Source: Siphonodentalium dalli (Eukaryota; Mollusca; Scaphopoda; Gadilida; Siphonodentaliidae). Taken from it: a stretch of DNA of 64,000 nucleotides. Of this stretch, positions 21,353-34,720 are shown piece by piece. The stretch is from contig CP136061.1 in assembly GCA_032622095.1 (NCBI GenBank), positions 120,850,754 to 120,914,753 on the forward strand, given 5' to 3'. The position numbers and the translations under genes are program-made. Under the pieces are notes generated by a model. That model saw nothing but the letters and a program-made list of their open reading frames with translations, did not search any database and was not told where the DNA came from. The first letter of the stretch is position 1; every line of letters starts with the position of its first letter.

Positions 21353-24300
21353 ATGAGAAGATGGATAAGCCGAATTGCATACGGATCAGAATGTGAAAAG
21401 AGGGACAAGCTGAATGACACTCGGATCCAAATGTGAGAAGATAGATAAGCTGAAGGACATATGGGTCGAAATGTGAGAAGCGGGTAAGCTGAAGGACATA
21501 CGTATCCAAATGTGAGAAGAGTGATAAGCTGAAGGACATACGTATCGAAATGTGAGAAGAGAGCTACGCTGAAGGAGATACGTATCCAAATGTGAGAAAA
21601 GGGATAAGATGAAGGAGATACGTATCCAAATGTGAGAAGGGTGATAAGCTGAAGGAGATACGGATCGAAATGTGAGAAGAGGGATGAAATGAAGGAGATA
21701 CGGATCGAAATGTGAGAAGAGTGACAAGCTGAAGGAGATACGGATCGAAATGTGAGCAGAGTGATAAGCTGAAGGACATACGGATCGAAATGTGAGAAGT
21801 GGGATAAGCTGAAGGACATACGGATCGAAATGTGAGCAAAGTGATAAGCTGAATGACATACGGATCGAACTGTGAGCAGATGGATAAGCTGAAAGACATA
21901 CGGATCGAAATGTGAGAAGATGGATAAGCTGAAGGACATACGTAACCAAATGTGAGAAGATGGATAAGCTGAAGGACATACGGATCGAAATGTGAGAAGA
22001 GAGATAAGCTGAAGGACATACGGATCGAAATGTGAGCAAAGTGATAAGCTGAAGGACATACGGATCGAAATGTGAGCAGAGAGATAAGCTGAATGACATA
22101 CGGATCGAAATGTGAGAAGAGTGATACGCTGAAGGAGATACGGATCGAAATGTGAGCAGAGTGATAATCTGAAGGACGTACGGATCAGAATGTGAGAAGA
22201 GTGACAAGCTGAAGGAGATACGGATCGAAATGTGAGCAGAGTGATAAGCTGAAGGACATACGGATCGAAATGTGAGAAGTGGGATAAGCTGAAGGACATA
22301 CGGATCGAAATGTGAGCAAAGTGATAAGCTGAAGGACATACGGATCGAAATGTGAACAGATGGATAAGCTGAAGGACATACGGATCGAAATGTGAGCAGA
22401 TGGATAAGCTGAAGGAGATACGGATCGAAATGTGAGAAGATGGATAAGCTGAAGGACATACGGATCGAAATGTGAGAAGAGGGATAAGATGAATGACATA
22501 CGGATCAGAATGTGAGAAGAGGGATAAGCTGAAGGACATACGGATCACAATGTGAGAAGATGGATAAGATGAAGGACATACGGATCGAAATGTGAGAAGA
22601 GTGATAAGCTGAAGGAGATACGGATCGAAATGTGAGCAGAGTGATAAGCTGAAGGACATACGGATCGAAATGTGAGCAGATGGATAAGCGAAGGACATAC
22701 GGATCGAAATGTGAGAAGATGGATAAGCAGAAGGACATACGGATCGAAATGTGAGAAGAGTGATAAGCTGAAGGAGATACGGATCGACATGTGAGCAGAT
22801 GGATAAGCTGAAGGACATACGGATCGAAATGTGAGAAGTGGGATAAGCTGAATGACATACGGATCGAAATGTGAGGAAAGTGATAAGCTGAAGGACATAC
22901 GGATCGAAATGTGAGAAGTGGGATAAGCTGAATTACATACGGATCGAAATGTGAGCAAAGTGATAAGCTGAAGGACATACGGATCGAAATGTGAGAAGAG
23001 GGATAAGCTGAAGGAGATACGGATCGAAATGTGAGCAGAGGGATAAGCTGAAGGACATACGGATCGAAATGTGAGCAAATTGATAAGCTGAAGGACATAC
23101 GGATCGAAATGTGAGCAGATGGATAAGCTGAAGGACATACGGATCGAAATGTGAGCAGATGGATAAGCTGAAGGACATACGGATCAGAATGTGAGCAGAT
23201 GGATAAGCTGAAGGACATACGGATCGAAATGTGAGAAGATGGATAAGCTGAAGGACATACGTATCCAAATGTGAGAAGAGGGATAAGATGAATGACATAC
23301 GGATCGAAATGTGAGAAGAGTGATAAGCTGAAGGACATACGGATCGAAATGTGAGCAAAGTGATAAGCTGAAGGACATACGGATCGAAATGTGAGCAGAT
23401 GGATAAGCTGAAGGACATACGGATCGAAATGTGAGCAGAGTGATAAGCTGAAGGACATACGGATCGAAATGTGAGCAGATGGATAAGCTGAAGGACATAC
23501 GGATCGAAATGTTAGCAGATGGATAAGATGAATGACATACGGATCGAAATGTGAGAAAAGTGATAAGCTGAAGGACATACGGATCGAAATGTGAGCAAGT
23601 GATAAGCTGAAGGACATACGGATCGAAATGTGAGCAAAGTGATAAGCTGAAGGACATACGGATCGAAATGTGAGAAGATGGATAAGCTGAAGGACATACG
23701 GATCGAAATGTGAAAAGAGTGATAAGCTGAAGGACATACGAATCCAAATGTGAGAAGATGGATAAGCTGAAGGACATACGTAACCAAATGTGAGAATATG
23801 GATAAGCTGAAGGACATACGGATCGAAATGTGAGAAGAAGGATAAGATGAAGGACATACGGATCGAAATGTGAGAAGAGTGATAAGCTGAAGGAGATACG
23901 GATCGAAGTGTGAGCAGAGTGATAAGCTGAAGGACATACGGATCGAAATGTGAGCAGATGGATAAGCTGAAGGACATACGGATCGAAATGTGAGAAGATG
24001 GATAAGCTGAAGGACATACGGATCGAAATCTGAGAAGAGTGATAAGCTGAAGGAGATACGGATCGACATGTGAGCAGATGGATAAGCTGAAGGACATACG
24101 GATCGAAATGTGAGAAGTGGGATAAGCTGAATGACATACGGATCGAAATGTGAGCAAAGTGATAAGCTGAAGGACATACGGATCGAAATGTGAGAAGAGG
24201 GATAAGCTGAAGGAGATACGGATCGAAATGTGAGCAGAGGGATAATCTGAAGGAGATACGGATATAAATGTGAGCAGAGTGATAAGCTGAAGGACATACG

Positions 24301-25170
24301 TATCGAAACGTGAGAAGAGGGACAAGCTGAAGGACATACGGATCGAAATGTGACAAGAGGGATAAGCTGAATGACATACGGATCAGAATGTGATGAAGAG
24401 AGATAAGCTGAAGGACATACGGATCGAAATGTGAGCAGAGTGATAAGCTGAAGGAGATACGGATCGAAATGTGAGAAGAGAGATAAGCTGAAGGACATAC
24501 GGATCAGAATGTGAGAAGAGAGATAAGCTGAAGGACATACGGATCGAAATGTGAGCAAAGTGATAAGCTGAAGGACATACGGATCAGAATGTGAGAAGAG
24601 AGATAAGCTGAAGGAGATACGGATCGAAATGTGAGCAGAGTGATAAGCTGAAGGAGATACGGATCGCAATGTGAGAAGAGTGATAAGCTGAAGGACATAC
24701 GGATCACAATGTGAGAAGATGGATAAGCTGAAGGACATACGGATCACAATGTGAGAAGATGGATAAGCTGAAGGACATACGGATCACAATGTGAGAAGAG
24801 GGATAAGCTGAAGGACATACGGATCACAATGTGAGAAGAGGGATAAGCTAAAGGACATACGGATCACAATGTGAGAAGATGGATAAGCTGAATGACATAC
24901 GGATCACAATGTGAGAAGATGGATAAGCTGAAGGAAATACGGATCACAATGTGAGAAGAGGGATAAGCTGAAGGAAATACGGATCACAATGTGAGAAGAG
25001 GGATAAGCTGAAGGACATACGGATCACAATGTTAGAAGAGGGATAAGCTGAAGGACATACGGATCACAATGTGAGAAGATGGATAAGATGAAGGACATAC
25101 GGATCACAATGTGAGAAGAGTAATGAAGGTCATACGGATTCAAATTTGAGAAGAGGGATACACTGAGAGA
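21353..25170. repeat. 40-bp satellite array, about 95 units
   Basis: Unit CGGATCGAAATGTGAGAAGA then GGGATAAGCTGAAGGACATA, 40 bp. Three zones are visible: CGTATCCAAATG variants at 21425-21660, CGGATCGAAATG in the middle, CGGATCACAATG from about 24680 to 25115. The minus strand lacks stops in all three frames because 40 is not divisible by three and the unit has no stop on that strand. The frames of up to 610 codons are therefore low-complexity artefacts with a 40-residue period. Confidence 0.97.
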
Positions 25171-25359
25171 CAGACGAATGGGGGCCTATTTTATTAAATT
25201 TTAGGACTTTGTGCGGAATAAAAAACTCTGCACATTAAAGAGTATTTGCCGACCTTTATTTCGCCGACTATCATTGTTCTGCATCCCATGTGTTGCTGTC
25301 GTAAAAATATATGAATTTACGTAGCCTGACGCATGCGTACGAGATTGAGGACTACTCAC

Positions 25360-25523
25360 TTTTAAAAAGTGGATGATTGAGTTTGTTCAGAAAGGCATTT
25401 GGACTGCGGCGTCCATGCGATTTACTCGAGGCAAACGACATAACGTCTGCATCGGAGTACTGAAGCGATGTATAAGATTCACACATGAACGTAACTACAG
25501 AGGTATTTCTAACTTCACCACGA
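25360..25523 (-). CDS. Candidate 164-nt internal exon, unidentified
   Basis: A strong acceptor (ATTTCTGTCTGTTTCAG) and donor (GTGAGT) bracket 164 nt open in one frame, from RGEVRNTSVV to LNHPLFK. Phases are 2 on entry and 1 on exit, so it does not fit the phase-0 micro-exon model without another exon. It may belong to a different transcript or be fortuitous. Nothing else within 25171-26070 is recognised. Confidence 0.3.
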
Positions 25524-26074
25524 CTGAAACAGACAGAAATGTGCCAAATCCAACAAATTCCATTTGCTGAACAGTTCCATTTGATTGGATTGTCATCGGA
25601 AGTCAAACATTCGACAGCAAGTAGGTAAACATTTGACTCTTGTCTAAACACAACTAATTTCACACTTAATACGGCATTGTTGAAATATCAAACTCTGGAA
25701 AAAATTCAACGTAATATTTGTTTGTAATTGAATGTTGGGTCAGGCATGAAATTTCCAACTATTGAAACTGTTGTTCAAAGTCAGCGTTGTGTGAAACTCC
25801 CCAACCCTGTCGCCACATTCACGCACTCGTGTATAAAGACATTCCAGGCAACCGGACGAAATGAGAAAGTGGTCACGTTATTTGGAAATACATTCAGGTA
25901 CACACCTATGTTATAATTTATCCGCGCATGCATATATGGGGTGGCAAAAGTGATTGTGGTTTTCCTCCCAAATATGAGGACCCCACGCCATCGAGACCCT
26001 ATATGAAGTTTTATAAAATTGTGGATTTAGTTTGGTTCATGGGTTGTGTGGTATACCACGTGTCTGCCAAATAT

Positions 26075-26790
26075 ACATAGGTGTCTCACCCACCCCCCAA
26101 ATTGGTCAAATTTGTCAACAGATTTCATACCTGACACAATATTAATTGGAAATTTTACACCAACAATAGGTTGAAATTGTTTTTCCAACCAGCAATTTGG
26201 GTGGAATTTGTTTTTGTTTAGATAATCACCTGTATAGCTTCCTACTTGTGGTCAAATTGTTAGTTTGAAATGAGCATCAGTTGGACATTTTCCTTTAAGG
26301 GGTGTTATATAGGTCATTTCCAGAAATCGGAGAACTGGAAGCCAGTCCGAGACTCCGGGTGCTATGAATTGCAGTTTTCAGGTTAAAATTTCAAACTTTT
26401 CGCAAACCAGACCGAACCGTGTTCGGCCCAGTTGGACCCGGCCCCATCCCGGTGGCCAGCCAAGAACTACTAATCAATTAAAGAATAAACAATCGAGGCC
26501 TGAATAATTTGCATGGAGTTATACCTATAGATGTTACGATTTTGAAGTATTCGGGGTCAGATATAAAATAAATCCTCTTGGCCCCTCCTTCCCCGATATC
26601 CAGTCAAAATGCAACTAAATAACAAAATCAAGGCACGTGAGGTACCAGTTGTGAAATTCAAAGCCGATGTGGGTACAAATGGAATTATGCGATAATGTGA
26701 GCTTGGTATTGTTCAAGGGGAGGGGTGCTGTTGGAAATCCGAGGTGGACACCCACCCTCAACGGAGAACATATAGCGACGCCCTTGTGCA
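26075..26790 (+). repeat. Dispersed repeat (GTGTCTCACCCACCCCCC family), copy 1
   Basis: The left part (GTGTCTCACCC to GAAATTGTTTT) and the right part (ACAAATGGAATTATGCG to GAGGTGGACACCCACC) match 40795-41215 in reverse, diverged and with different spacing. The middle contains GGACCCGGCCCCATCCCGG. No coding frame is seen. Confidence 0.6.
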
Positions 26791-27151
26791 TGCACATATC
26801 AACATAATACGTCTGCTATTCTGACAACCAATCTAAAATGGAATTACGAAGTCAGCTGTTGAAACAGACGATAATATGCAAGGAACATAACCCGAGTGTG
26901 TACGGTTACTCAGAGAGTTTTTACTTAACGGATACCGATGACCACCAATCAAGGTGAACATATATTACCCACTAGCATTGGACTGTCTCCGTCGGATATT
27001 TTGTTGCATTATTTTTTTCATTGGTCAAGTAAGTCACGTGGGACAAACTTAACATTTTCTTACTCGCCATCATTGGTGTGTTTCCGATGAAAAATAACCG
27101 TTTTATCGGTTCCTACCTCGCCGGTAAAACTGCATTTTCCTTCACACAAGC

Positions 27152-27585
27152 CACCGATCAGCGTACCAAAATCACAGCAGACAACCCACCGATCAGCGTA
27201 CCAAAATCACATCAGACACCCACCGATCAGCGTACCAAAATCACACCATACAACCCACCGATCAGCGTACCAAAATCACATCAGACACCCACCGATCAGC
27301 GTACCAAAATCACACCATACAACCCACCGATCAGCGTACTAAATTCACATCAGACAACCCACCGATCAGCGTACCGAAATCATATCATACAATCCACCGA
27401 TCAGCATACCAAAATCGCATCAGACAACCCACCGATCAGCGTACTAATTTCACATCAGCCAACCCACCGATCAGCGTACCGATATCATATCATACAATCC
27501 ACCGATCAGCATACCAAAATCGCATCAGACAACCCACCGATCAGCGTACCAAAATCACACCAGACAACCCACCGATCAACGCACT
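27152..27585 (+). repeat. 33-35 bp minisatellite (CACCGATCAGCG)
   Basis: About 12 units of CACCGATCAGCGTACCAAAA followed by TCACATCAGACAACC, with variants. The open frame across 27078-27587 owes its length to the repeat and shifts its peptide phase with unit length, so it is not called a gene. Confidence 0.93.
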
Positions 27586-27924
27586 GATAATCTTTTCCAG
27601 GGCCCTGTCTATTCACCCATTATATATATGAATCAACATATAACCCTTTCATTAATAAATGGATTCCATCATCCATTATAATATTGTACAATGGAATAGT
27701 CTATTTTCGTCTGAAAGGATGTTCATGACTGACCGGAAGCACGCAAGAACTAAGTTCATCCACAAATCTCTCCTCTGGCTACGCCCGTAGAGTTATATTC
27801 CTATTGGCCTACCAGAATCATAATAATTCGCCAGGAATTACCAACATCATAGCAAATTAGCAGGACCACTTCTCAGGGCCTATACTACCTTATAAAATAA
27901 AATGTCGTTGATCCCACGTCCGCA

Positions 27925-28480
27925 TGCAGAAAAAGGGCTTATATTGGGGCGCTGGGTTTTCTTTTTGGAAACAAAGAAATCATACTCTGAAAAAAAAAAT
28001 TCGACCAATCTTTGTTTCGAACTTGGCTAGCGTCGTTAGAATTTATGTTGAGTATTGCTCAAGTTGTGATCCGGACTATCAAATATTGGGGATTACAAGT
28101 AAAAACGGTGCATAAATTAGAGTTACCGGAGTTACCGGATTGTCACCATTTTAGAAAGTGACCTGTGTGTTCTCTATTGTGAACCATATACAAAATATCA
28201 TCAAATTATGTTGAATATTGTTCAAGTTAACTCCAGTTTTGGTCATTATAAGTTGAAAAGCGGACATAACTCTGTCCAAAATCACCGGACCGTGAACATC
28301 ATAGAACCTGAGTCTTCTCAAGTGTGACCCACATCCCAGATATATTACTCATGTTATCACCCATGGAACACCACTCAACATTTGATATTGCTCAAACGTT
28401 ATCTACAGGTACTCAGATGTGAACCTATTATCAAATGCCGTATAATTCTGAGCAATATATTGTTGAAGTTATGTTCCGGG
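27925..28480 (-). repeat. Degenerate dispersed repeat of the CCGGATnATAACT class
   Basis: Internally repeated blocks such as TATTGCTCAAGTTGTGATCC and CGGACATAACTCTGTCC resemble, in reverse, the body of the repeats at 16978 and 43905. Divergence is high. Sequence from 28500 to 29080 holds no gene that I can see. Confidence 0.35.
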
Positions 28481-29084
28481 CAACTCAGACGAACGCAAGG
28501 GCATAATGATTATTATTTCGGGGAAACACGGGGGGGTCTACCCACCCATCCAACGCAAGTTATTTTCCTAGGGAAATTGGGGACCCCACTCCCAAAAGTT
28601 TGACAAAAAAAAACGGTGAAAATAGTGGGATAAGGCTGCCACATGGTGTGAAATGTTTTTTAAATAAGCATCATCCATTCTTTGTAAATGGCAGTAACAC
28701 AGTGTCTTGTAACGCGCTCGATGCTCTGCCACCGCGCCCCCAACCGCACTACCGTTTTCGCTTTACCGCTATACACACCTGCTTGGAATGTATATATAGT
28801 GTAAACATATTTTTATTTCCAAATCCAATCACAAATTGTATAATATACAGATGACACATATATGCAAAATAGAAGAGTTAATGTATGGAAACGATGATCA
28901 GACAACAAGCTGGAGGGCTTATATGAAGTCTTCTCTTTGGCTGCATGCCCCGTCCCCAATAATTGAGGGAAGGTTATAGGTCAGACGGGAAGGTCTTGAA
29001 ATAATGGTTTTAGGAGAAATGTAGATATGAGTTAGGAATGGAAGAAAAGGGAGAATATAGTGTTAAGGATATCAGGAGGCAGAG

Positions 29085-29098
29085 TTAGAGAGAGAGAG

Positions 29099-29159
<61 letters not shown>

Positions 29160-29160
29160 T
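29085..29160. repeat. GA / TA microsatellite
   Basis: GAGAGAGAGAGA, then a TA run of about 40 bp, then GAGAGAGAGAGA. From 29160 to 30650 no gene or clear repeat is recognised. Small open frames near 30308-30560 lack supporting features. Confidence 0.95.
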
Positions 29161-30659
29161 ATGGGGGGTTGGTGAGAAACTAGAAGACCAGAGGGGGACA
29201 GATGAAGTCGCGAGATGATGACAGTGGTTGTGAGTTTTCAATAATTTAGTTGTTGCGAGATAAGAATGATGCTCGTCTATAGTAATCTTCATGAATCAGG
29301 CGCAATAGGAGGGGGTCAATCACAACTGGTTATAAACATCAATCAAAAAGTAATTAAACAAACACACACAGCTACGAGTGTCCATAATCAAAATGTGTCG
29401 TGGACTATATATCATCCGTGAGAACAAGAACATATTCAGCAGCAGTAACCCGAAACAGGACAATTATTAATTCAAGAGTGTTCACTGTGAATATCGCAGC
29501 GTCCTTCGTGTGGAATCATTTCACATATATATAGGATAATAACAATTAAATATCAATGCATATATATATAACTAATTTATACTACATGTACCATCATGTA
29601 AAGCAGGCGCGTATATACTAGTATAGGAATTTCGCATAAGGGCAGTGCGGTTTGGTGGGTTGGGGTGAAGCCACTGTGGCAGAAACGGTAATGCCGAAAT
29701 CAAAAACTTGTTTTATAATAATTACATGGAACATAATTATGTTCAATTAAAATTACTTTTCATTGTGTTAGTAGTTTCCATAAATCCAGGATCCCATCTT
29801 CCCAAGGACGAACATCATAGAATAATACAAGAAATCTGTATATCTGTCAATATTCATACCATTGAAAGCACCAGAAGAATTAAATGAGCTGACGTTGGCA
29901 TCACATGGGTAATTGAAGGTCAAAGCAATAATGAAAACCTGTGAGAACTGATATGATTGCCTTTATTTATCAGTGCATTATTTTTCCTCGTAAGAAGCGG
30001 GACCCACCCCATGATATTGTGTTATAAAAGAAAAAATATGTGGTAAGTATGTAATCTAGGTAGGCCTATCCCCTTCTTTTGAATAATGATCTGTGTTGGT
30101 CCAGTTTATATGCCTGAATATTTAAAACCATTTTAAACGGACATGGCCCATTCGAACCATAAAATGCATGTATAGGTACTTCGTAAAGAGGGATCTGAAA
30201 ACATACATATGTAAACTATTCCCGAGCGAATTCGTTGATATAGAGCTAAAAAACGCTTTTTGTTAGTTATATTTTTGCGTAAATTTGATATCGTTTCGTT
30301 GTTCCGGTTAAATGTTTCTAATCAGCTGATCTTCCGAGTGATGCCGGAAATAAGTGCATTCTCGATACCGCCATGTTTGTGATATATTTTGTTTTCCAAG
30401 TTCCCCAGCGTCTCTATCATTTTCGGTACGCGAAAGGTGTTTCCGTTGGATCTTCTTTGCCCATGCGAGAATAAAAGTCTCTGTTGACAAGGATGTAACG
30501 ATAGAACGGTTTTCCAGTTTGTTACACAATGTCAACATGGATTTTAGTCATTTACATTGATCCATGGACCACATCAATTTTTCTCAAATATACTCAAATC
30601 TCATTTTGTATAGTCAATAACAGTTGAGCATGGCACTATAATGGCACTAAATATTCTGA

Positions 30660-30960
30660 TATTTAAACTTAAATGTACATTATCCCATTCGATGGTTCCC
30701 CTATCATCAGATTCCAACAACAGCAACAGTTCTTCAAAAGACGCTTTAGTTATCAGAATATATGAATTACCACTCATCGAATATTTGCTAGACCGCCATA
30801 TATTCCAGTCTAGGTGGTGAAACATAACAGATTTCAAAATTCGATATCTGATAACTCTGAGCTTTGATGGGTGGGGTCCTCGACTCGAATCAAATATTTT
30901 GTTAACCACCGAAGCCAGAGAAACACTAATTCAGGACCGAAAATAAAATTGGGAAAATAT
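30660..30960 (-). repeat. Dispersed ~400-bp repeat, diverged copy
   Basis: In reverse it contains GGTTAACAAAATATTTGATT, CGAGTCGAGGACCCC, CATCAAAGCTCAGAGTTATC and the ACTAAAGCGTCTTTTGAAGAA end. Its centre differs from the module A copies. Sequence 30960-32397 holds no recognisable gene; an open frame at 31166-31537 (minus) has no family resemblance. Confidence 0.75.
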
Positions 30961-32397
30961 GTTTCTATCTCTAATAAAATGGAACGATATTGAAAACTGT
31001 TACTTCAGGGGTAAATGCTGAAAAGACAAAATAGTCTTGTCGATAAAAGTTTTGACCTAGAAAACATTTGGACTAAGTTGGTTCTTATTCCATTTTAAAG
31101 AGGAATAATAATCACATCCTCTATAACATATCCAAAATCCGATTAATCCGCTTAGAGCAAATTTTCTATTCAAAATGGCATCCATGATGACAATTGGCAT
31201 CGAAAGATGCTGACTTTCTGTGATAATGTGCACCAACTATCGCCAAATTAGTAATAAAATGAAATATACACAAACAATGCTTAGTCGTAAACCATATAGT
31301 AATGTAGAATGTCTGTCCCACCACGGTCATAGCACACCTGTAACCCCATTTGCTATTGGAATATATAGTTAGAAAATCGACATGGAAAAATAACATCAAA
31401 ACAGCATCTTCACCATCGGTTTCAGTAAATTTCCTCAAAATGTGTCTACATTGTTTACACGCCGTTCCCATAGTAACGACACCACTTTCAAATTGTACAG
31501 CAGTGCGGAACATAAAGCTCACATCTACTACTTTCATATGATATCTAATTTTCCGTGTGTCTAGTCAAAACCGCTCATATAAGAAGATAATTAATACAGT
31601 TCCAATGCTACGTGCGTGTGTACACCACACTCTCCCCAACTGTCTATCTTGTTTCCAGTTGTTTTCAACATATAAACATGCAAAGAACGGATTACGTAAA
31701 TTGTGAAATTTACATGGACACTTAGCTAGATCATATCATGAATGAATCTCTACCCTGGCTACGCCCGTAGAGATAATTCTAACCAGTTCAAATAATGTGT
31801 ACTTTTTCATGTTCAGACAGGGAAGTTTATAACATTAAAAACAGTGCAGCTAATGTACTTCTTAGTTAATATCGCTCAGTAAATACCATATTCCACAGTG
31901 TACGTAGGTCACGAAGATCCAAGCCCGATGTTGCTTGAAATGTGTCACTTTGTTGAGTCGAGTTTGATTGGCATCCTTTACAATCATGAAATTTTTCACG
32001 GTAATCAATTCATTGTTTATTTCGATGTCGACTCACACAAGTCACAGACAAATAATTCAATCTGGAGTTGTGACCATCTCTATTGTGAAAGTATTAACAA
32101 AGAAATATTGTAACTGCATTGTTATAGTTCAATGCTATAAAGTTCTCCGTCAGAATATTAAAAAGTTCCCATATTTTGAACGGATTTAATATGATCTCTA
32201 TGGTAGCCAGAGTATATAAATTCACGACATGATCTAATACTTGGCAACCGATTCCTATATTCTATAAGAAGAAATATATTCAGCATTTACTGCAAAGCAT
32301 GCAATTTACTACCATAATGATGTTGGGTTGAAATTGAAATACAAATGGATCTCAACATAATTACTTATTATTATATTAGTAATATTATTTTCCTTTC

Positions 32398-32868
32398 TGA
32401 CCCCCTCCCATCGTACCATCGCCACGTCTCTGACAAATACACGATGACCGTTTTATCATTAAATTCTTGTCAACAGAGACCATTGTTGTCTCAGGGACAC
32501 ATAAGATAAAATAGAAACCCCTTTTTTCGCGTAACGAAAATTATAGAGATGCTGGGGAAGCTTATTTACGAATAAATCCGGAGATCCTCGGCTGTTGTCC
32601 CTGATTGCATCATCCAAAAATGGCAGTTTGGTTGTTTCTGACCCCTCCCGTCGTACCATCGTCACGTCTCTGATAAATACACGATGACCGTTCTATCATT
32701 AAATTCTTGTCAACAGAGACCATTGTTGTCTCAGGGACACATAAGATCAAATAGAAACCCCTTTATCGCGTAGCGAAAATTAGAAAGATGCTGGGGAAGC
32801 TTATATACCCGGAGATCCTCGGCTGTTGTCGGTGATTGCATCATCCAAAAATGGCAGTTTGGTTGTTT
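32398..32868 (+). repeat. Tandem duplication, 240 + 231 bp
   Basis: Two direct copies, 32398-32637 and 32638-32868, both starting CTGACCCC(C)TCCC and ending GGCAGTTTGGTTGTTT. Differences include an ACGAATAAATC segment missing from the second. The flanks are unique. Confidence 0.95.
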
Positions 32869-33643
32869 GGGACCCAAACACCACGATTTTGTTGTAATGT
32901 TCATGACTTGAATGCGTCTTTTTGGGACATATATTGGTCGTAGAAAGGCAGTTTGGGCATTTATCTACCTATTTTGATACCGGGACAATTTCAAAGGCGA
33001 ATACTATTTTGTGTATTGAGCACAAACCGCCATGTGGCTTTAAGAGTCATAATATTGGTCATTAAACATGAATTTTGAGAAAGAAAAAAAACTAGATGGC
33101 ATTTTAGATATCTCTGATCGGGGCTCAGATTTACACCCACTCGCCCGGGCCTTATAATCTCGATTTTTTTCGCGACCCCCCTCACCCCGGTAACCCCCCC
33201 CCCCCCCAAAAGGTAATAAGATTTCCCGTTATCGAACCAAAACAATACGCAATTTGGTGGCTTGCTTGTTTTGTGGCTTCACTAAGCTATTGGTGAAATA
33301 CAGGCGAATACAGAGTCTAAAAGTATAAAATGTTTTACATCACCAAGTTAAATTCCCCATTTTATTTTCTAAATTACTTTCTATTTCATTCGCTTTGCAT
33401 TTGCGGTTACAGGTAACATTCCAGCTGTCAATCAACTAAAAATTATTAACAGATATTTTCCACGAATCAGCGACTGAGTCTAAGTCGAACAAGGGCAATA
33501 ACTCAGGCAAAACTTGTCAGGACTGCTACGTACCAATTTTTGAGGCGATCGAAATAATGAATACTAAAGTTAACATCCGTAAATAAACAAATGGCCTATT
33601 CTATACAATTCTAACAAAGGCTATATCTCAGATATTTATTTTG

Positions 33644-33706
33644 TTCGGACCGATCCCATATTAAAACTTGACTTGACGTCAAGTTTTAATATGGGATCGG
33701 TCCGAA
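33644..33706. repeat. 63-bp perfect palindrome with a 5-bp loop
   Basis: Arms of 29 bp (TTCGGACCGATCCCATATTA then AAACTTGAC) around the loop TTGAC. The left flank (32869-33643) and right flank (33707-34470) contain no recognised gene; a C-run lies at about 33196-33209. Confidence 0.97.
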
Positions 33707-34470
33707 ATTATTTTTTTTAGCAAATCTTTGACATGTTAGTCAAATGCTTCGTATTTCCCTGACAGGGTACCCCGGTTCGTGAACGTGGCCTCAGTCGAGA
33801 TTGTATGTAAGTCGCGTATGGAAGCCGGTATGTCTGTAGAGAGCGCAAGACAGAGCGACTGGAGTATGTCTTCTTATTAATGCATTCTTTAGATGTGACT
33901 TGTGTTCGCTATGTACGTATGTTCAATTGTTATTCAATAAAATGTTTTGTTTTTTAAATTGACTTGACGTGTTCTTGTAATTACCCCACATACCATTTTT
34001 TGTGTGGCTCGAGACACAAATGCTAAAGTTATCATCCGGAAACCAAGATGTTGGCGGACGAACGAAGGGACGGGCAGACTAGACTAATTACCTAAAAACA
34101 AACTTGCGATAACAAATAACAATGACCAAAGAAATATAATAAAGAATAAATACAGGAATACACAAATAAGTAATTAAAACAAAGTCATATATACCATACA
34201 ATCAGGCTAGATTGTTATCGAACGATGTTGAATCTGGCATAACAGAGTGAAGAGTAAAACTGAAGGTTCTCAAATATTGCATATTGGAACTAGGATGTTC
34301 TCTCTTTGAACATTGTGTAGTAGAACACTGTCAAATTGTTTGCGATATATAAGAAAGTTATTTGAGAAACAACAACGGAGGTCAGTCAGTGTGGACCCAG
34401 ATATCTTGAACAAATAGCAGGAAAGCCCATTGATTTGTAGAAAACATAACGTCAGTGTTAGCGACCCATA

Positions 34471-34687
34471 TACAGTAATGCCCAAAGTAATTGACCACTT
34501 AACCACAGCAGAATTATGGGTAATTTTTCAGGATTTAGTCGGAAATATGGTTTGTTGCTATTCATCGGAAAGCTCTCGCCGAGAGCTTTCCGATGAATGG
34601 CAACAAGCAATATTTCCGACTAAATCCTGAAAAATTACCCATATTTCTGCTGTGATTAAGTGGTCAATTACTTTGGGAATTACTGTA
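34471..34687. mobile_element. Palindromic MITE, TA-flanked (TACAGTAATGCCC family), copy 1
   Basis: 217 bp from TACAGTAATGCCC to AATTACTGTA. Nearly the whole element is a foldback, with arms of about 100 bp meeting at CTCTCGCCGAGAG. TA ends and CAGT termini fit a Tc1/mariner-type MITE. Relatives are at 36207-36472 and 62876-63124. Confidence 0.88.
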
Positions 34688-34720
34688 TCACAGCAAGTCT
34701 GGTCGGAGCCAATCAGACAA

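Noticed and set aside
21340-24747. Very long minus-strand open frames (up to 610 codons)
   Set aside because: They arise from a stop-free 40-bp satellite unit read in three frames, with overlapping frames giving the same 40-residue repeat. No start context, splice sites or domain.
27078-27587. 169-codon open frame
   Set aside because: It spans a 33-35 bp minisatellite and the peptide changes register with unit length.
31166-31537. 123-codon minus-strand frame
   Set aside because: No splice sites, domain or promoter that I could support. Composition fits chance in this region.
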